From: Lineus longissimus
Lineage: Eukaryota > Nemertea > Pilidiophora > Heteronemertea > Lineidae
DNA: 64,000 nt
Assembly: GCF_910592395.1 (NCBI RefSeq)
Contig: NC_088314.1
Location: forward strand, 5,146,001 to 5,210,000
Direction of reading: 5' to 3'
Shown one piece after another: positions 1-13,497 of the stretch. How positions within the stretch are numbered: the first letter of the stretch is position 1; each line of letters opens with the position of its first letter. The notes beneath the pieces were generated by a model, which was not told the DNA's origin, did not search any database, and worked only from the letters and a program-made list of their open reading frames with translations. Both the position numbers and the translations under genes were made by a program.

Positions 1-1601
1 TCACATAATGGAGTTGATCAGTGGCCAGGCATGAACTCACTGATCTAGGTATGATGCTGGGTAGCCATTTGCCAATTAGTTCTGGACACAAAAGACGGAT
101 TGTCAGCTCCGCTGCATGTTTACCATCAAGACATGTTTTCTTAGCAAAAGATGAGAATAATGTTGTAAAGAAAGCGACTTTTCAAAGGGGCGTTTTTACT
201 CCAGGGGATCTATGCCAATTCTAAGCTCACAAATAAAACATAACTAACAAGTGAATGTATTTCTGCCAGTGAATAAACTAATAAATCATCAACAGACCAA
301 TACTGCATTCGGATCAGAAATTCAATGATCTACAACTCTACAGTTTGACAAATCTCCTTGTGCACTGCCTCAATATATCGAATGAAAATTTCACCACTGT
401 CATCAGTATTACATATTTGACGCCACCATTAGCACTGAATGGGTGTGGCCATGGAATAGTAAGCTATTTTTGACGCACAAACATACGTAATTGCAATACT
501 GATGAGATCCGAAGACATCATCGACTTTTACAATGGAATCCAATCCACATTGTCATGATTATTGCACGGTGTTGGGTCAGGATATCTGATAATACAGTTA
601 TTTTGAAGTAAAGAAAGATTTACTCAATACCAGTGATAATGAAATGGTCCAGGGACCATGTGCTCACCTCGGGTAATGTTAGTGCATGTCATTTGCATTG
701 GACATGGGGAGAACAGTTTTGGTCATTGATGTCAATTTTGCGATCTTAGAAGTAGTTGTGAGGTAGTGCAGCTTTCTTTCCTGTGGCAGTTTATATCAAT
801 ATTCCGTCACAAAACTGAGCTAAAAATGGTTTCCAAGATGGCCGCTTGCCAAATTAAAAGAAAGAGAGGAGCTCTACTCGGTCCAGAAAAAAAACAAGTG
901 AAAAAAATATTTTGAACTTAGAAATTTGTCCTGACTCTCATGGTTCACTCCCTTTAAATGTACATAATCTCTCACGTAACTGAACTGATGAAAGGTTTGC
1001 AATGATATATATAAAAATCGATTTTACATTCTAAATAAGCAAACACTACATGTAACAAGACAAAAACTCTGTATTTCAATTCATGCATCATTCATTGCAA
1101 ACACCGATACAATTTTGTAACGAAGAATAAAGTGCACCACTGTGAGATAAATAATGCAAATTTACCGGCGGCGTGTCTAAACTGTTTGTTACAGTTTTTG
1201 GATGGCTGGTATTTTGAAGAAGAAATTTGACATATCGCATATACAATGGTATTGTAGTCGGTTTATATTACAGGAGCGTCTGTGGAAGCCGCAACAACCA
1301 CTTCCATTCCACCCTATTCACCCATACATTTCTGTGTAATCACATATATGAAATACAGTTGTGTTCGGGCTAATCTGGGATGAAAATATCACAAAATACT
1401 TTGATCAAACAAGGAAAGATTGTTTCAAACTTACTGTCTAGACAGCATTATTTCCTGATACAGGAAATTTATAATTAACGCATTATATCAGCACAGAATT
1501 TTTATTGACACACAAACCCGTTTTTCTGCAATTTTGAAAATCGAGCTATCTCAAACTAGCTGCCCCTTTTAATACACAAAATCGCAATTTAACGCACTTA
1601 C
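1..1601. other. Intron sequence downstream of the PKC exon; no further exon seen
   Basis: I looked on the minus strand for the next PKC C2-domain exon and found none. The open frames here lack splice boundaries and family motifs. By position this should be the first part of the following PKC intron. Confidence 0.5.
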
Positions 1602-1752
1602 CGCTTCCACTATCCACAGCTTCTTTAACCTTGACCGCCACCTGTGGGTCAAATATTGAACCATCAGCGGCATCAGGTGATGGTGTGCCACCTCGTTCAA
1701 ACTGGTTGAACTTCACCCGAATAAATCCTACTCCTGGCATGCTGGCGTCAGG
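1602..1752 (-). CDS. Novel protein kinase C (delta/theta-like), first coding exon, partial gene
   Basis: Novel PKCs are diacylglycerol-activated, calcium-independent Ser/Thr kinases that begin with a C2-like domain. The exon has an acceptor (TCTTCGCAG) before 1752, twelve bases of 5' UTR, ATG at 1740, and a donor (GCG then GTAAGT) after 1602, leaving phase 1. It encodes 46 residues starting MPGVGFIRVKFNQFERGG and containing DPQVAVKVKEAVDSGSG. These match the first strands of the PKC delta C2 domain (FLRIAFNSYELG, then FCAVKMKEAL). The insert TPSPDAADGSIFD lengthens the loop between the strands. The 5' UTR is spliced, so at least one non-coding exon lies at higher coordinates; I could not place it. 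The remaining exons (C1 domains, kinase) would lie left of position 1 and are absent. Delta versus theta cannot be decided from this exon. Confidence 0.72.
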
Positions 1753-4269
1753 CTGCGAAGACAAGCCTAAAAAGAAAAGATGGAGAAATTATTAGCAAAA
1801 CTATAAACTATTTGATGATTGATTACTAGTTAAGATTGAACCATTTTGCAGTTGAGCTGTAAAGCTAAGAATGATCATGATATAAATCAAGACAAAACAT
1901 GGAGAAAGATGAACTCCCATCAGCAGAATTCTTATTATAAATTGGCTTCTTTCTACTACCCAGCCACCACTCATGCAGCAATATCTGTCAATCAATGCCC
2001 ACAGGCAGATTAGCATATGAGCAAATCCATTCCAAAGTTATGCCAACTGTTTCATTGCAAATATCAGAACATAATGTGAGACTAATTGGCTCAATTTCCT
2101 TTAACAAAATCATATTTCCTACAGTTCGTGTCGAAAAATCGAAATGAGAAATTTCAATGAAATACAGCAGAACCTCTCTATAGAACCAGCTTGGAACTTT
2201 CGAGAGAGCGAGAAAATTTCGTATTGAAGGATGTGCCAAAATTGCCTGTCTGGAATCTGGAACGGGCCTTTTTTATAAGGGGATGTCGGGTAAGGTAACC
2301 TCATTCCCCCTCAATGAGGCAACAAATGGACTAATTCATATACACCCAGATTTGCACTGCCAAATCCTAAGACTCTGTAAAGACTTCACGGCAATAGTCG
2401 AAATGACTCGGCCATAATCCAGTTAGGGATGCCACCCAGACTCCAAACAGCTAAACAGTGTATATTTACATAAATCCATACCCGCAAACACTGCGATAAT
2501 ACATCAATACAAACAACGGTTCAGTTGACATCGCTACACCGACAGAATTCCAATGCAATTTCAGAAGTCGCTAGTCAACTTCAAAAGATTTTGAGTTGAT
2601 TTTCCTCGAAGACGATTCTGCTCGAGCTATTTTTGTTGATGCAATATTCTATTTCCACACTGGAAATGGATGAGGTATTGGCCAAGTTAGGATATCAATC
2701 AGAAACTCACATAACTTCCCAATTTTGCTAAGTGCATGGTGTGGACTCGAGGGGGGTTAGACTGGTTGAATTCATATCATGCTGATATGTGACCATCACC
2801 AAGGTCTACATTGTATCTGTGTCAATGATGTGACCAATGTTTGATTTTCATTATTTTGGCCACGCGATGGTTAGGTACTGAGGGTGCGTGACTAGAGGAT
2901 GGATTTGCCATTATACAAAATCAATAGATGCGGTGGCATGTTTAAACTCGAATCTGGTAACTGCTTCTCTCCATAAATTTGATAAAAGCGTGGCTCTGCA
3001 GAGATATATAGTGAACATTACTTGAAGACTACTTCTTGTTAAAGGGAGACTATAAGCACGACCCATGCAGGTCAGGTTAAGTAAACAAACTTGCCAATAG
3101 TCGTATCTCGCAGTACATCATCTTCAATAACAAATAAATGTAACTTGAGACGAGCAAAGCTTCAACCTGATCATGTCAAAGTCTCACTTTACACTCATAC
3201 AAGTCGAGAGGGGATTATATTGATAACGTGTAAAATCAAGCCATCTTTTAACTCTTACAGATCGAGGGAACATAATTCAGCGTACCGCTCAGTTGATGAG
3301 GAATATGTTGTTGGCCATCAACTTTCTACACCTTCCTAATTTTTTGTTGACTGGGTAAGGATGAAGAAGGGCTTGTGTCACTACTACAAATGCTTTCATT
3401 TTGATGATGCCTGTCATCTAGCTGTCACTTCAACCAGGGTATAGTGTCAGATAAATGCCAGCAAATGAATGTTTTCTGGATGCTGCTGCAACCTGCGATA
3501 GTAGTTGCTGTGATGTGCAACAAAACTACCTCCAGGAAGCAGGTAAAACTGGTTATCTCCTCCTTTAAGACAACATAATAAACACTAATCAAATTATGCA
3601 TACATCATCTAACAAATTGCCAATACACCTCAATTTCCCTAATGTCTGAAAGAAGAAATCAATGCCATCATAAGTCACTGCAGAGTCAAAAGGATGTAAC
3701 AAATTAAGTTAAGAATATGAAATATAGCCTAGAATCATATTTGTATATCAGAAAATCCAGTTCATTCTAAGATGATTCAAGCTATTTTTATCAGCAATCT
3801 TCTCTCATCTTCGAGTTTTCCCCATCTTGGAGAGGATTGCTCTCTGGAGGGTCACTTCCACCCAACGCAGAGCGAATGCGAGGAAGATGAAGCAAAAGAT
3901 AATCATGTCACAGAAATGACTAGATTCATCAGCCGATACTTTACTGACAGAAATATAGGCAAATATTCCCCCAGAGTATTTCAAAGGAATCAACTCCTTG
4001 TATCTCACATGAACACTTGGCACACTGAGAAAATTAAGCAGCGGGAAATAACGTATCATTTATGATATGGATTTTTGGATCAGAAACCTGTGTGATTAAA
4101 ATCATTTTGACGTAAAGGAATCCATATCAAAACACTGGAGTGCAAGAATGAGATGAAAACGACTTACTTCTGCATGTCCCTTTTATAGAAGGGAAAGAGG
4201 TTCAAGGGATCCCAAGATGTACATGTGATACTCTTTTGTCTTGATTTTTCAAACTAATTTCCAACATCT

Positions 4270-4660
4270 GACTTAAGAACGGCAGTCACCTAGGCTGCCA
4301 CTCGTTGACAGGCAGCTTCTAGGAATATTCCGGGACTCACTGCAGAGTGTTTCCTTTGCAGGAAACACCTGAAGGGCTTGCAGAAATGTAGAGTTAATGC
4401 GGCACATTATTAGCCCCATGGAGGGTAACCTGCCCAATGTCGGCCTGACGGGATGCAACGTCTTCCACGGCTTTGTGGATCAGTGTTTTGTTGCACCACT
4501 CTTCATATATGTCAGACACAACGCGGCCAACCACTGAGCCTTAAAAAAAGCGCAAAGTGCAATTGCCAGAGAAACCCACACCAGACGCCTTCTAAGTGCT
4601 GGCTGGAAGGATGGATACCTTGCACCGGAAAGAGTGGTTAACCACTAAGCCCTCGTCCTT
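4270..4660 (-). repeat. Possible tRNA-derived SINE remnant
   Basis: Read on the minus strand, two stretches (around 4515-4530 and 4630-4645) resemble a tRNA A-box (GGCTCAGTGGTTGG and GGCTTAGTGGTTAA). No convincing B-box follows either. A short hairpin (GTGTTTCC / GGAAACAC) is present near 4348-4372. This could be a decayed SINE or coincidence. Confidence 0.25.
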
Positions 4661-7600
4661 CCTGCCTGAGAGAGCATTTTGGCGCTTCCAATGTTTTGCT
4701 TCCTGCTATGTGCAGGAGACAGGGTGAGTCAAGTTGTGATTAGTATGCCAATTCAGGGAGATCAGGTCAATGTTTTAGATGATAAAGTACCATTTACTGG
4801 TCGTCACATTTTGAGAGCACATTGTAGAATTTCTGCAGGTCAGTTCCTTCAGATCGAAACTCATGCACATTACACAAACATGCATTTCAATTTATCATTG
4901 GACAAGCCCTCGACACTGATGTTGAATCCATCAATTATTAAGTTCATATTAGGAAACTCTTGACATAGTTTTATATGATGAATGAGCGTGCGTCTACCAA
5001 GTCCATATTCTGATAGTCTATCAAGTTTTGTTCGGCATGTCAGCAGGATACCGGCCAAAGTGGAATTCACATGCTCAGTGTGCACTTTCAAAGCCATAGC
5101 ATAACACCTTCTTAAATGCAATGAAGTTAGTGAAAACCATGCCTTCACTAAATAGAATCGTACACATTGATGAATATCAACAGCGATTCTGAATTGAACT
5201 TTCTTCGAAGTTTAAACTTTGTTCAAAACCGATAATGAAAACCAACCAAAGAGTCAGTTAACTATTGACAAAAATAAGCTGCGCAAAATCAAACTGATTA
5301 CAAAAGTAGAGGACTTTAATCTGAAATCAAATCACAAACCCACCCCAAGAAAATCAATCGCAACGTGAGAAAAGATGCAAATTGACTCTACCTACGCACA
5401 CGGACTGTTGGATGGCTATGACATTTCCAATTTGACCTGGAAATAAACTTAGCCCAAGACCAAGAGAGAGCATATTGAGTAATGGTGTCTTTGAGAGAGG
5501 GATATTGGGGAGCAAATATGATTACAGCCAGCAAATCTGCGAAAAGGCTGGCAAATACCAAGTTTAATGGATATTTGCATAGAATTGCATAGGATTGCAT
5601 TATATAGTGCTTGGGGATAGGGTGATGCATGAATGACGAAAGAGCTAACAGGTTCAGACTTATGCATATATGATATCGATATTGGCACAACACAACTGGT
5701 TGTCTCTAAATAACAAACCATAACACTGAAAACCAACTATCATGTTAACACCCTTTTCCAATAAACATTAGAACACCTCAATGATTCAACTAAGGGCAAA
5801 CTGAGGTCAGCTATTTCATTGCTAACATCTGAGGAATGCAACCAGGTTCAATATTACACATTTTACATGTCCAGCGCAATTTCTTGTTTTGTCAACAAGC
5901 TGGGTTCAACTTGAGTTAAACTGAACTACAACCTAATGACTTGGATAAAGGGCAATGGTTCATGGGAAAACAATTCCTATCACTCTTCATACTATATGAA
6001 AAATGGTCCATGGGAAAATAATTCCTATCTTTCCTGCTGCTGTATCTGCAATAAAAATCAAACCTTGAAATAACCATGGAGTGAGATTCATGCAAACCAA
6101 CTGGTTTGACCAACAGACAAGCAATCTTTTTGTTACTCATCGCAGCAAAATCATCACATGTCGCAGTGATAAAAATCATTGTCAATCTTCTTCCCAGTCA
6201 TCCCTCCTAGCCTGCACTGCACCAACAGAGGCGGCCATCTTGGACTCGGAGAAAGAGGGTCACTCGCTGGGCCCTTTTTTTTCAGAATTTCGAGGTCAAT
6301 TTCAATTATACTTTGTCTAAATGTTGAACTTTTTTCAATGTTTTTGATAGATCTATCTGTGGGGGAGGGGGTTTTGGGGTAGGCAGGATTCCTCTTGGAT
6401 AGGCGGCAGACCAAGAAGTCAAAAACGTGTAACAATTAACATACCTACCCTAGAACTCAATAAGTTCGTATTAATGTTTCAATCCCCTTGAAATACTCCT
6501 TAATCCAAAGGAATCAATAAAATAGGAAAATAATCACGGAAATACAATATTAATATCGGATTACAGTACAACTTATAGCACATCTAGACAGAGACAAAAT
6601 CGTGACTGATATCCAAACATTTACTTCCTGGATAAGTATAAGTTTACTACAACCAACTACAAAGATCTGGTCACAATGTAAACGCATGAACATGCACGTT
6701 TTATATATGCACACATTAAGTCCATTGATTCTCGACACATATACATGTACTCTAAGCCAGTATATACATGTATGTAGGCTACGACATGCCCATATCAATG
6801 GGTCCTGGTCGTTACAGTTCACCAGACCAAAACATGATCACATGCATAAGTCACAGTGAGTGTCGCAGTGATACTCAGGTGGGGTTGATCTTATCACAGT
6901 GCTGCACACCCTTTAACCCTATAACACCAAGAGCCACTGCCAGCGCAAGTGCTTATTCCCCTAGGCCCCGACGTGATTTTACCTGGAAATCACATTTTTT
7001 GCGATGTGTCCAGTTTTTTACAAAATGACATAGGTGAACTTCCAAATAATGTATTATAAGTCCCGTTTATTTGAAAGAAGATGAAATTTCCTATAAGATA
7101 GGGTACATCCAAATCGGAAATAAAAAAAAACGATCCATTTTAGCAATTCAAATGTCCAACCTGCATTTACTGGCTTGAAGAGAAACAAAAACTTAATCGT
7201 CAAATATATCAAAAACTTCTACGGCAACCACCATTGATCATCCGAGCATTCAAAAGCTTAAGTTTCATAGATTAATAATAGGTGCCGCTCTAAAGGAGAT
7301 CGGTAGCTAAGCACGCGAAATTTGAATATGGGTGTGCGGGTGTCATCGGGCGCCTCCAGGTGTGATAGGGTTAAGGGATTTTCCTGGCAGTCACAAAAGA
7401 CATTCCTGGTATAATGAAGACTGAATGGGTCACCAAAGACCATAAAGATTTGTGTTGTGTTGGAGATTGAATATCATGTCAGGGCGGGTACCAATAGATT
7501 AATATTGCTCGCACAGATAGTTCTGAAGACAAGAGGAAGTAGACCAAGTAGACCAAATCTTTGAATGAACCGAGTGTTTCTCCTGTCAAAAGCCCACCAT

Positions 7601-7895
7601 CATTAATTGGTACTTGCAGTGCGTGTAACCTTAACATCACCAATGACAACAGCGTTTACGTTTTTTTGGCATTTGCTAATGACGGAAGTAGCTTCAACTA
7701 ATCAGTCTGTTGAGTTATTATTTCCCTCACAGTGCATGTTAAGGTCACATGCTTTTTACAGCTATCATAAACTGATCCAACATTTGATGTGCGTGTCTCG
7801 ATGATCTGTTATGTGGATGTGACAAGATTCTGAATGTAGATGTCTCCCAACTCCATGTACACCGAAGTGGTGTAACTTATAGAAATAATTTAGCC

Positions 7896-7999
7896 CGGGG
7901 GGGGGGGGGGGGGGGGCAAGGGCAGCTTCTGTCCAGTTAGATATCTCAGGCAGAATTTTGACAAAGATTGGTGAACTTGTGTACTGCCCCCCCCCCCCC
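7896..7999. repeat. G-homopolymer and C-homopolymer pair
   Basis: A run of about 20 G at 7896-7915, then CAAGGGCAG, is followed about 70 bp later by about 13 C (7987-7999) and TGCCC. The runs are complementary and could pair as a hairpin. The G-run could form a G-quadruplex, and it is also a common sequencing-error site. Confidence 0.8.
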
Positions 8000-10900
8000 T
8001 GCCCAAGAGACCCTGAACAAAGTCTTGGAATGACACGTAATATCATAAGTTTATTTCAGAGGTGAGATTGTAATATATGCTGACCTTACTTATCATGGAA
8101 GGTTTGAAAGTCATTTTCAGATGAGAGATGCAGCGCCTTAACCAAAACCTCCCCTTACTGAGGCTGATAGGAAGTGTGGCAAGTTTAGTCATTTGAAGAC
8201 CGACATTGATAGAGTCTGGTGAACTGCGAATCATAGCTACATGTAGCATGCACAGGGATCGATTCTCCTATCTAGGCCTACACTGAAAACAATGCCATTT
8301 ATATGCAACACGAAAACGAAAAGGCTCGTCATCTCACTACCATTGATTAGCTCATCAATTAATTACCAATTCAATTGATTAAAAGGATAAGTTAACCTTC
8401 TTACCGAAAATACTCCAAAATCTCTCTAAAGTATCCATGTTGTAATACTTCCTCTGTCCACAGAGAGATAACAATACTAGGTCAAAGCACTTAACCAGCA
8501 GTATTTCCGAAAACAAAGGCTTTCAATTACAAAACATCATTTTTGTATCAATTAATATATATGCCATGGTACAATGTAGTAAGTTAACCATTTGGTGAAG
8601 TGCCTCTGGACTTGCATTTCTGGGTCAAACCACTATTTGCACTAGCAATTCACATGCACATTCCGAAAATATACCCCATTTCTTCACTTTTTTCATGAGT
8701 TATGAACTCAACTTGACCCCCCTTCACCAAGGAAGGGTAACCTGAGATATCTGACTAAGGGGGTGGGCAGATGTTAATCAAGCATCCATATATACAGACA
8801 GTGCCACAGCCAGTATCCCCCCCCCCACCACCACCACCAACATGATAAGAAATTCATTCCAATTTGAAGGACAAAAGAGTACATATCTTGCTTTATTTAG
8901 ACCCAGTAAAGAGCACATTAGCTTTAATTTGCCTAATTATTAGCTCAATAGACAGCAATCTATGGGCAAAATCTTGTAGGAGGAAACTGGTGGACCTGCA
9001 GGAAACCTACACCACTGTAGAGTCACCCTCTTTATCACATGAGAAGGAATCGAAATCTGGAACAAGGAGTACTGACATGGATAGGTTGGAGTTGCTGTCA
9101 TATCCAAATGAATATAGACAGTAGGAAAGTTCTGCCATCAATTTCCTTTCCTACACACTCGGACACAAATTCGGCCAAATTGTCAGATTGCATGAGGGCA
9201 CCTGTTAGACTCCCATGTAATCACATCTCAAATAAGTACATATCGGAACATCGATATTGATAATGATAGCAGCAATGATCAATTGGGCTACAAACAATAT
9301 TGATAAATAGATTGTAAAATTGATATATATAGTATCACTTATTACTGCGTTGGATGGGAAGGTAGAATTACAGCCGCCGTCTTCAGGCTGTGACTCAACT
9401 GTTAGATGATTTGGGCTAGAACTGTGCTAACGCATAACTCATCTTGATCCCCCAAACCCCCGAAGGCACTGACATCCTTACACCCTCAGTATGCTCCCCT
9501 TTACCTTTTGCTGCCGATAATTTTGATGTCTACCATCAGTGAAGTTATCCAAAATGTTCTGGTTGTCCTCAAATTGAGGTAAGCTAGAACATTGAAGAGT
9601 AAGAGCTGTAGAAGCCTGTCAACATTCAGCGCCTTTTCAACATAAGTTAAACATTGATACAACATTATACAGACCTCACTATTAAGCATCTCAAGGACTC
9701 AATAAAACCCTGATCCAACTCACCCAGGACGTATCAGTTTAACTCTATAAAACTTCCTTGAACTCACCAAGTATCCTAAGAACCCTTCGAAATCTAGCAC
9801 TCCTAGTGGACATAATACGAAAGCCGTCTAAATTTCGCTTAATTCCGCAGGTATGAGCAACCCATTGTTATCATTTCAGTGCAGTTTGCTCCGAATGACA
9901 TCCCCAGTCGAAAGCGTGAATCTCCATCGCGATTGCTTAAATTAAGTGCGAAAACAGATACACACTTTGGCCACCAGGACTTATGGCAAACCAACTCATA
10001 AGTAGTGCCACAACCCTTTTCCTACATGTATGTTTAGATGCAGGGCGCATTTAGTTGGGCTGAAGTGGGTAAATGCCCCCTGATATGTTTTCTTCAATCC
10101 GCACATCTCTGTTTTTCATGTATATTGGGCGCTCTTTGGAACAAAAAGTGGCGTTCTGCCCCTCAGAGAGTCAACTACCCCCACCCCCAACCAAAAGGCC
10201 AAATACAGCCCTGAGATGACAGTTTTGACACCTTTACCAATGTAGAATGGCAGATTGCCAGCAGGGGGGAACAGCTTAGTTTGCCCGTGTTTGTTTCTAG
10301 GGGGTGGGGGGATAAGAGGCCGTGATGGCAAATAGAATCAAAACACGTTTTGGACAGTTGCCGAGAAAGATCCAAGATGATTCCATCAAATTTGAAATTT
10401 TACTTGAATAAAGCACAACCATAGGGTCCTGCATAGATTGACAGTAGCCCATAGTTGCATTAACCAATACCAACAGACAATTAAGTTTAAAAACAGATTC
10501 AGCTTACCTTCCTATTCGAAATGTTGGAAGCTCCGAAAAAATTTACGATCACTACTATAATCCTTCTTTACTCTAACTTTGACTGTTGATAATCAAAGTC
10601 ATTCAAGACTTTATACAATCAGAATTGGTCTTGATCGCAGTCAAAAGATCTGTATAGCCTTTATGGACTGACCTATATATTTACAATCCAATCAAATGAT
10701 GGAGTGATCTTTATAATCATATGATATACCTGGAACATTCCTAGTCATAGAATAAGCCAAAATATCTAAAAATAGCTCATTTCCTAAAATTAGCACTGAT
10801 ATTCTAGGTAATTCCCCAGTATTTCCGACGTCATGTCCATAGAACACATTCCACAAGTATTGACAACGAGGTCACCTGACCCATATTATGATGAATAGAC

Positions 10901-11740
10901 CAAGTGGGGAACATGATTCAGGGATCATTGGGTATTGTTGAAGGCGTGGTTTGTTCTGTACCTTGTTAAAGGACGGTGTGGTCCAGGCCTTAATAAGGCC
11001 TAAAATGCAAGAACCAGTCATATATTTAGCACAACTCCCACTCCACCCAACAACTCAAAATTGAATGTTATCTTTTCCTTAATATTTTATGATCACACTA
11101 CAGTGTCTACCCAGAGAACTTCAACCCTTTTCAGCTGCAACGTCTCCGATTATCTAACATAGAGCCGAACCAAGGCCGACCAACTCTCCAAGCAAAACCA
11201 GCCTCAGACTTAATTCCACCTTGCAACCAAGACCTTGTATGGCCATATATTCAACTTACAGCTGCCACATTGTGACAAGACTGTGCCACAACATGCACAG
11301 AGCCATTGGTTTTCAACCGCTGTTGCTTCTGAAGTTTCTGAGGAAGTATCTAACATGATCAAACCATTTAGTGCACACAGCAGCCTCAAGGCCACAACAG
11401 GTTACATCCAATCTCCACATCTGATATTCCCTGCAATCGCTTTGTGCTCTTAATCTTAATAAGATCATCTAAATGGTCAGGGAGAATGGCGCATTACTTA
11501 CAGCGCACTACCAGTTTCCATTTCGCTGGCAGTAACATGTCTGTGTAAATCACGGCAACGCTGATTTAGAATCACGTTTTATACCCGGATTTCAGACTCC
11601 CCTTGGGATTTCTAGGAACATGATTAAAGACGCTGTTAATCAGGATGCACTGGCTAAGTTAATCATTGTTCAGGATGTTGTGGTAATCCAGGATGACAGT
11701 TAAGAATAGACATAAAATGTAGCTGGGGATATTGGTTTAG

Positions 11741-12637
11741 TTCAGGATGCTGGCTAAGGTGCACCCCATAGTTCAGGACACTGGCCAAGGTGCATCCTAG
11801 TTCAGGATGCTGGCTAAGGTGTATCATAGTTCAGGATGGCTCATGCTGGCGAAGGTGCAGCCTAGTTCAGGATACTGGCTAAGGTGCACCCCATAGTTCA
11901 GAACACTGGCCAAGGTGCATCCTAGTTCAGGATGCTGGCTAAGGTGTATCATAGTTCAGGATGCTGGCTAAGGTGCATCCTAGTTCAGGATGCTGGCTAA
12001 GGTGTATCATAGTTCAGGATGCTGGCCAAGGTGCAGCCTAGTTCAGGATGCTGGCTAAGGTGCACCCCATAGTTCAGGACACTGGCCAAGGTACATCCTA
12101 GTTCAGGATGCTGGCTAAGGTGTATCATAGTTCAGGATGCTGGCAAAGGTGCAGCCTAGTTCAGGATGCTGGCTTAGGTGCACCCCATAGTTCAGGTCGC
12201 TGGCAAAGGTGCATCCTAGTTCAGGATGCTGACTAAGGTGTATCATAAGTTCAGATGGCGAAGATGCAGCCTAGTTCAGGATGCTGGCTAAGGTGCACCC
12301 CATCGTTCAGGATACTGGCAAAGTGCATCCTAGTTCAGGATGCTGGCTAAGGTGTATCATAGTTCAGATGGCGAAGATGCAGCCTAGATCAAGATGCTGG
12401 CTAAGGTGCATCATAGTTCACGATGAGGGCTAAGTTGCATCCCAGGTCAGGATGCTGGCTAAGGTACGTCATAGTTCAGGATGCTGGCCAAGGTGCAGCC
12501 TAGATCAAGATGCTGGCTAAGGTGCATCATAGTTCACGATGAGGGCTAAGTTGCATCCCAGGTCAGGATGCTGGCTAAGGTACGTCATAGTTCAGGGTGC
12601 TGGCCAAGGTGCAGCCTAGTTCAGGATGCTTACTTAG
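11741..12637. repeat. Minisatellite array, about 30 bp unit, with four-unit higher-order structure
   Basis: About 30 units of roughly 29-31 bp, consensus near TTCAGGATGCTGGCTAAGG followed by a variable end. The ends cycle: CACCCCATAG, CATCCTAG, TATCATAG, CAGCCTAG, giving a repeat of repeats of about 118 bp. At the right (about 12387-12620) a different four-unit set (CATCATAG, CATCCCAG, ACGTCATAG, CAGCCTAG) occurs twice almost identically. Decayed units extend left to about 11635. No promoter or ORF is associated. Confidence 0.95.
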
Positions 12638-13268
12638 ATACTTGTCGTTTTGTAATTTTCTCAAAAGGGAAAACAAATGGCGATGTCAGTCATTTTAAAA
12701 TCAGTTCTACACATGACTATGATATTGAATGGACCAGAATGCACCATTGTGTCGCCTGATTAAAAATAAACAAATTCACCAGTTTGCTGGGAGGCATATC
12801 ACAAACATTACAGGAAAAATAACGACATAAAAAGACAAAAAGCAACAATATATAAAGGTTCACCAGGAAATTATTGGAAAAATTGTACTGCTCCAATTAC
12901 AACATTGAAAAATTGTCTCGTTTGCTCTGGGGCAAAAACAAATGTAGGAACTGCAACAAGATTGCAAGAGCATGTAAAGTAAGGTTTGCATACTGTTCTC
13001 AGGTGATACTACTTTTCTGCTGTCATCTAATTACTTGTTTCTCACCATAACTTGGAAGACAGATGGCCGACAATTGGGCATCATCTACTTTACGAAGTTA
13101 ACATATTCTTGTAACAGGAAAGCTTTGCACCTGAAATCTGCAGTGTTAACATGACAATTGCCAACTCCGGAGATGGTAAAAATCGTTACCAATCACATTA
13201 AGTGAGATACCAGCTGGCAGGTTTGCTGCAAGCATTAATGAAAATTACCTCAGGGGAAAGTGGGTCGC

Positions 13269-13497
13269 TTTTTAGCTCACCTCTGGGGAGCTTATACGAT
13301 ACCGTGGCGTCTGCGCCATTTCCATCTTTCATATCCCAGTTTTCAAATAAACAAAATCTGTAAACTGGATTCTAAATGCCAATATTTGTCAATTAAATTA
13401 ATGGATACTTTCAATATCCACCATTGGGAAGGAAGATATAGCTAAATCAATCAAAATCGTGATAACATCCCATCACCTCGGGGAGCAGGCGAGCTTA
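13269..13497. mobile_element. MITE-like element with TTTAGCTCACC / GCGAGCTTAA ends
   Basis: The left end reads TTTTTAGCTCACCTCTGGGG and is followed by GAGCTTATACGATACCGTGG; the right end reads CACCTCGGGGAGCAGGCGAG then CTTAA. The terminal sequences are partly inverted copies (AGCTCACC... against ...GGCGAGCTTAA). From memory, elements with these ends are common in mollusc and other lophotrochozoan genomes. No coding capacity is visible, so it would be non-autonomous. Target-site duplications are not clear. Confidence 0.45.

Larger units (their letters stand above)
1753..11740. other. Gene-poor stretch, probably PKC 5' intron or upstream DNA
   Basis: No recognisable exon. The PKC coding exon has a spliced 5' UTR, so some of this is likely its intron. 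I see a roughly 50 bp direct duplication near 5955-6040, a G-run and a C-run near 7.9-8.0 kb, and a CCCCCCCC(ACC)n tract at about 8818-8840. All open frames are short and unlike known proteins. Confidence 0.5.
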
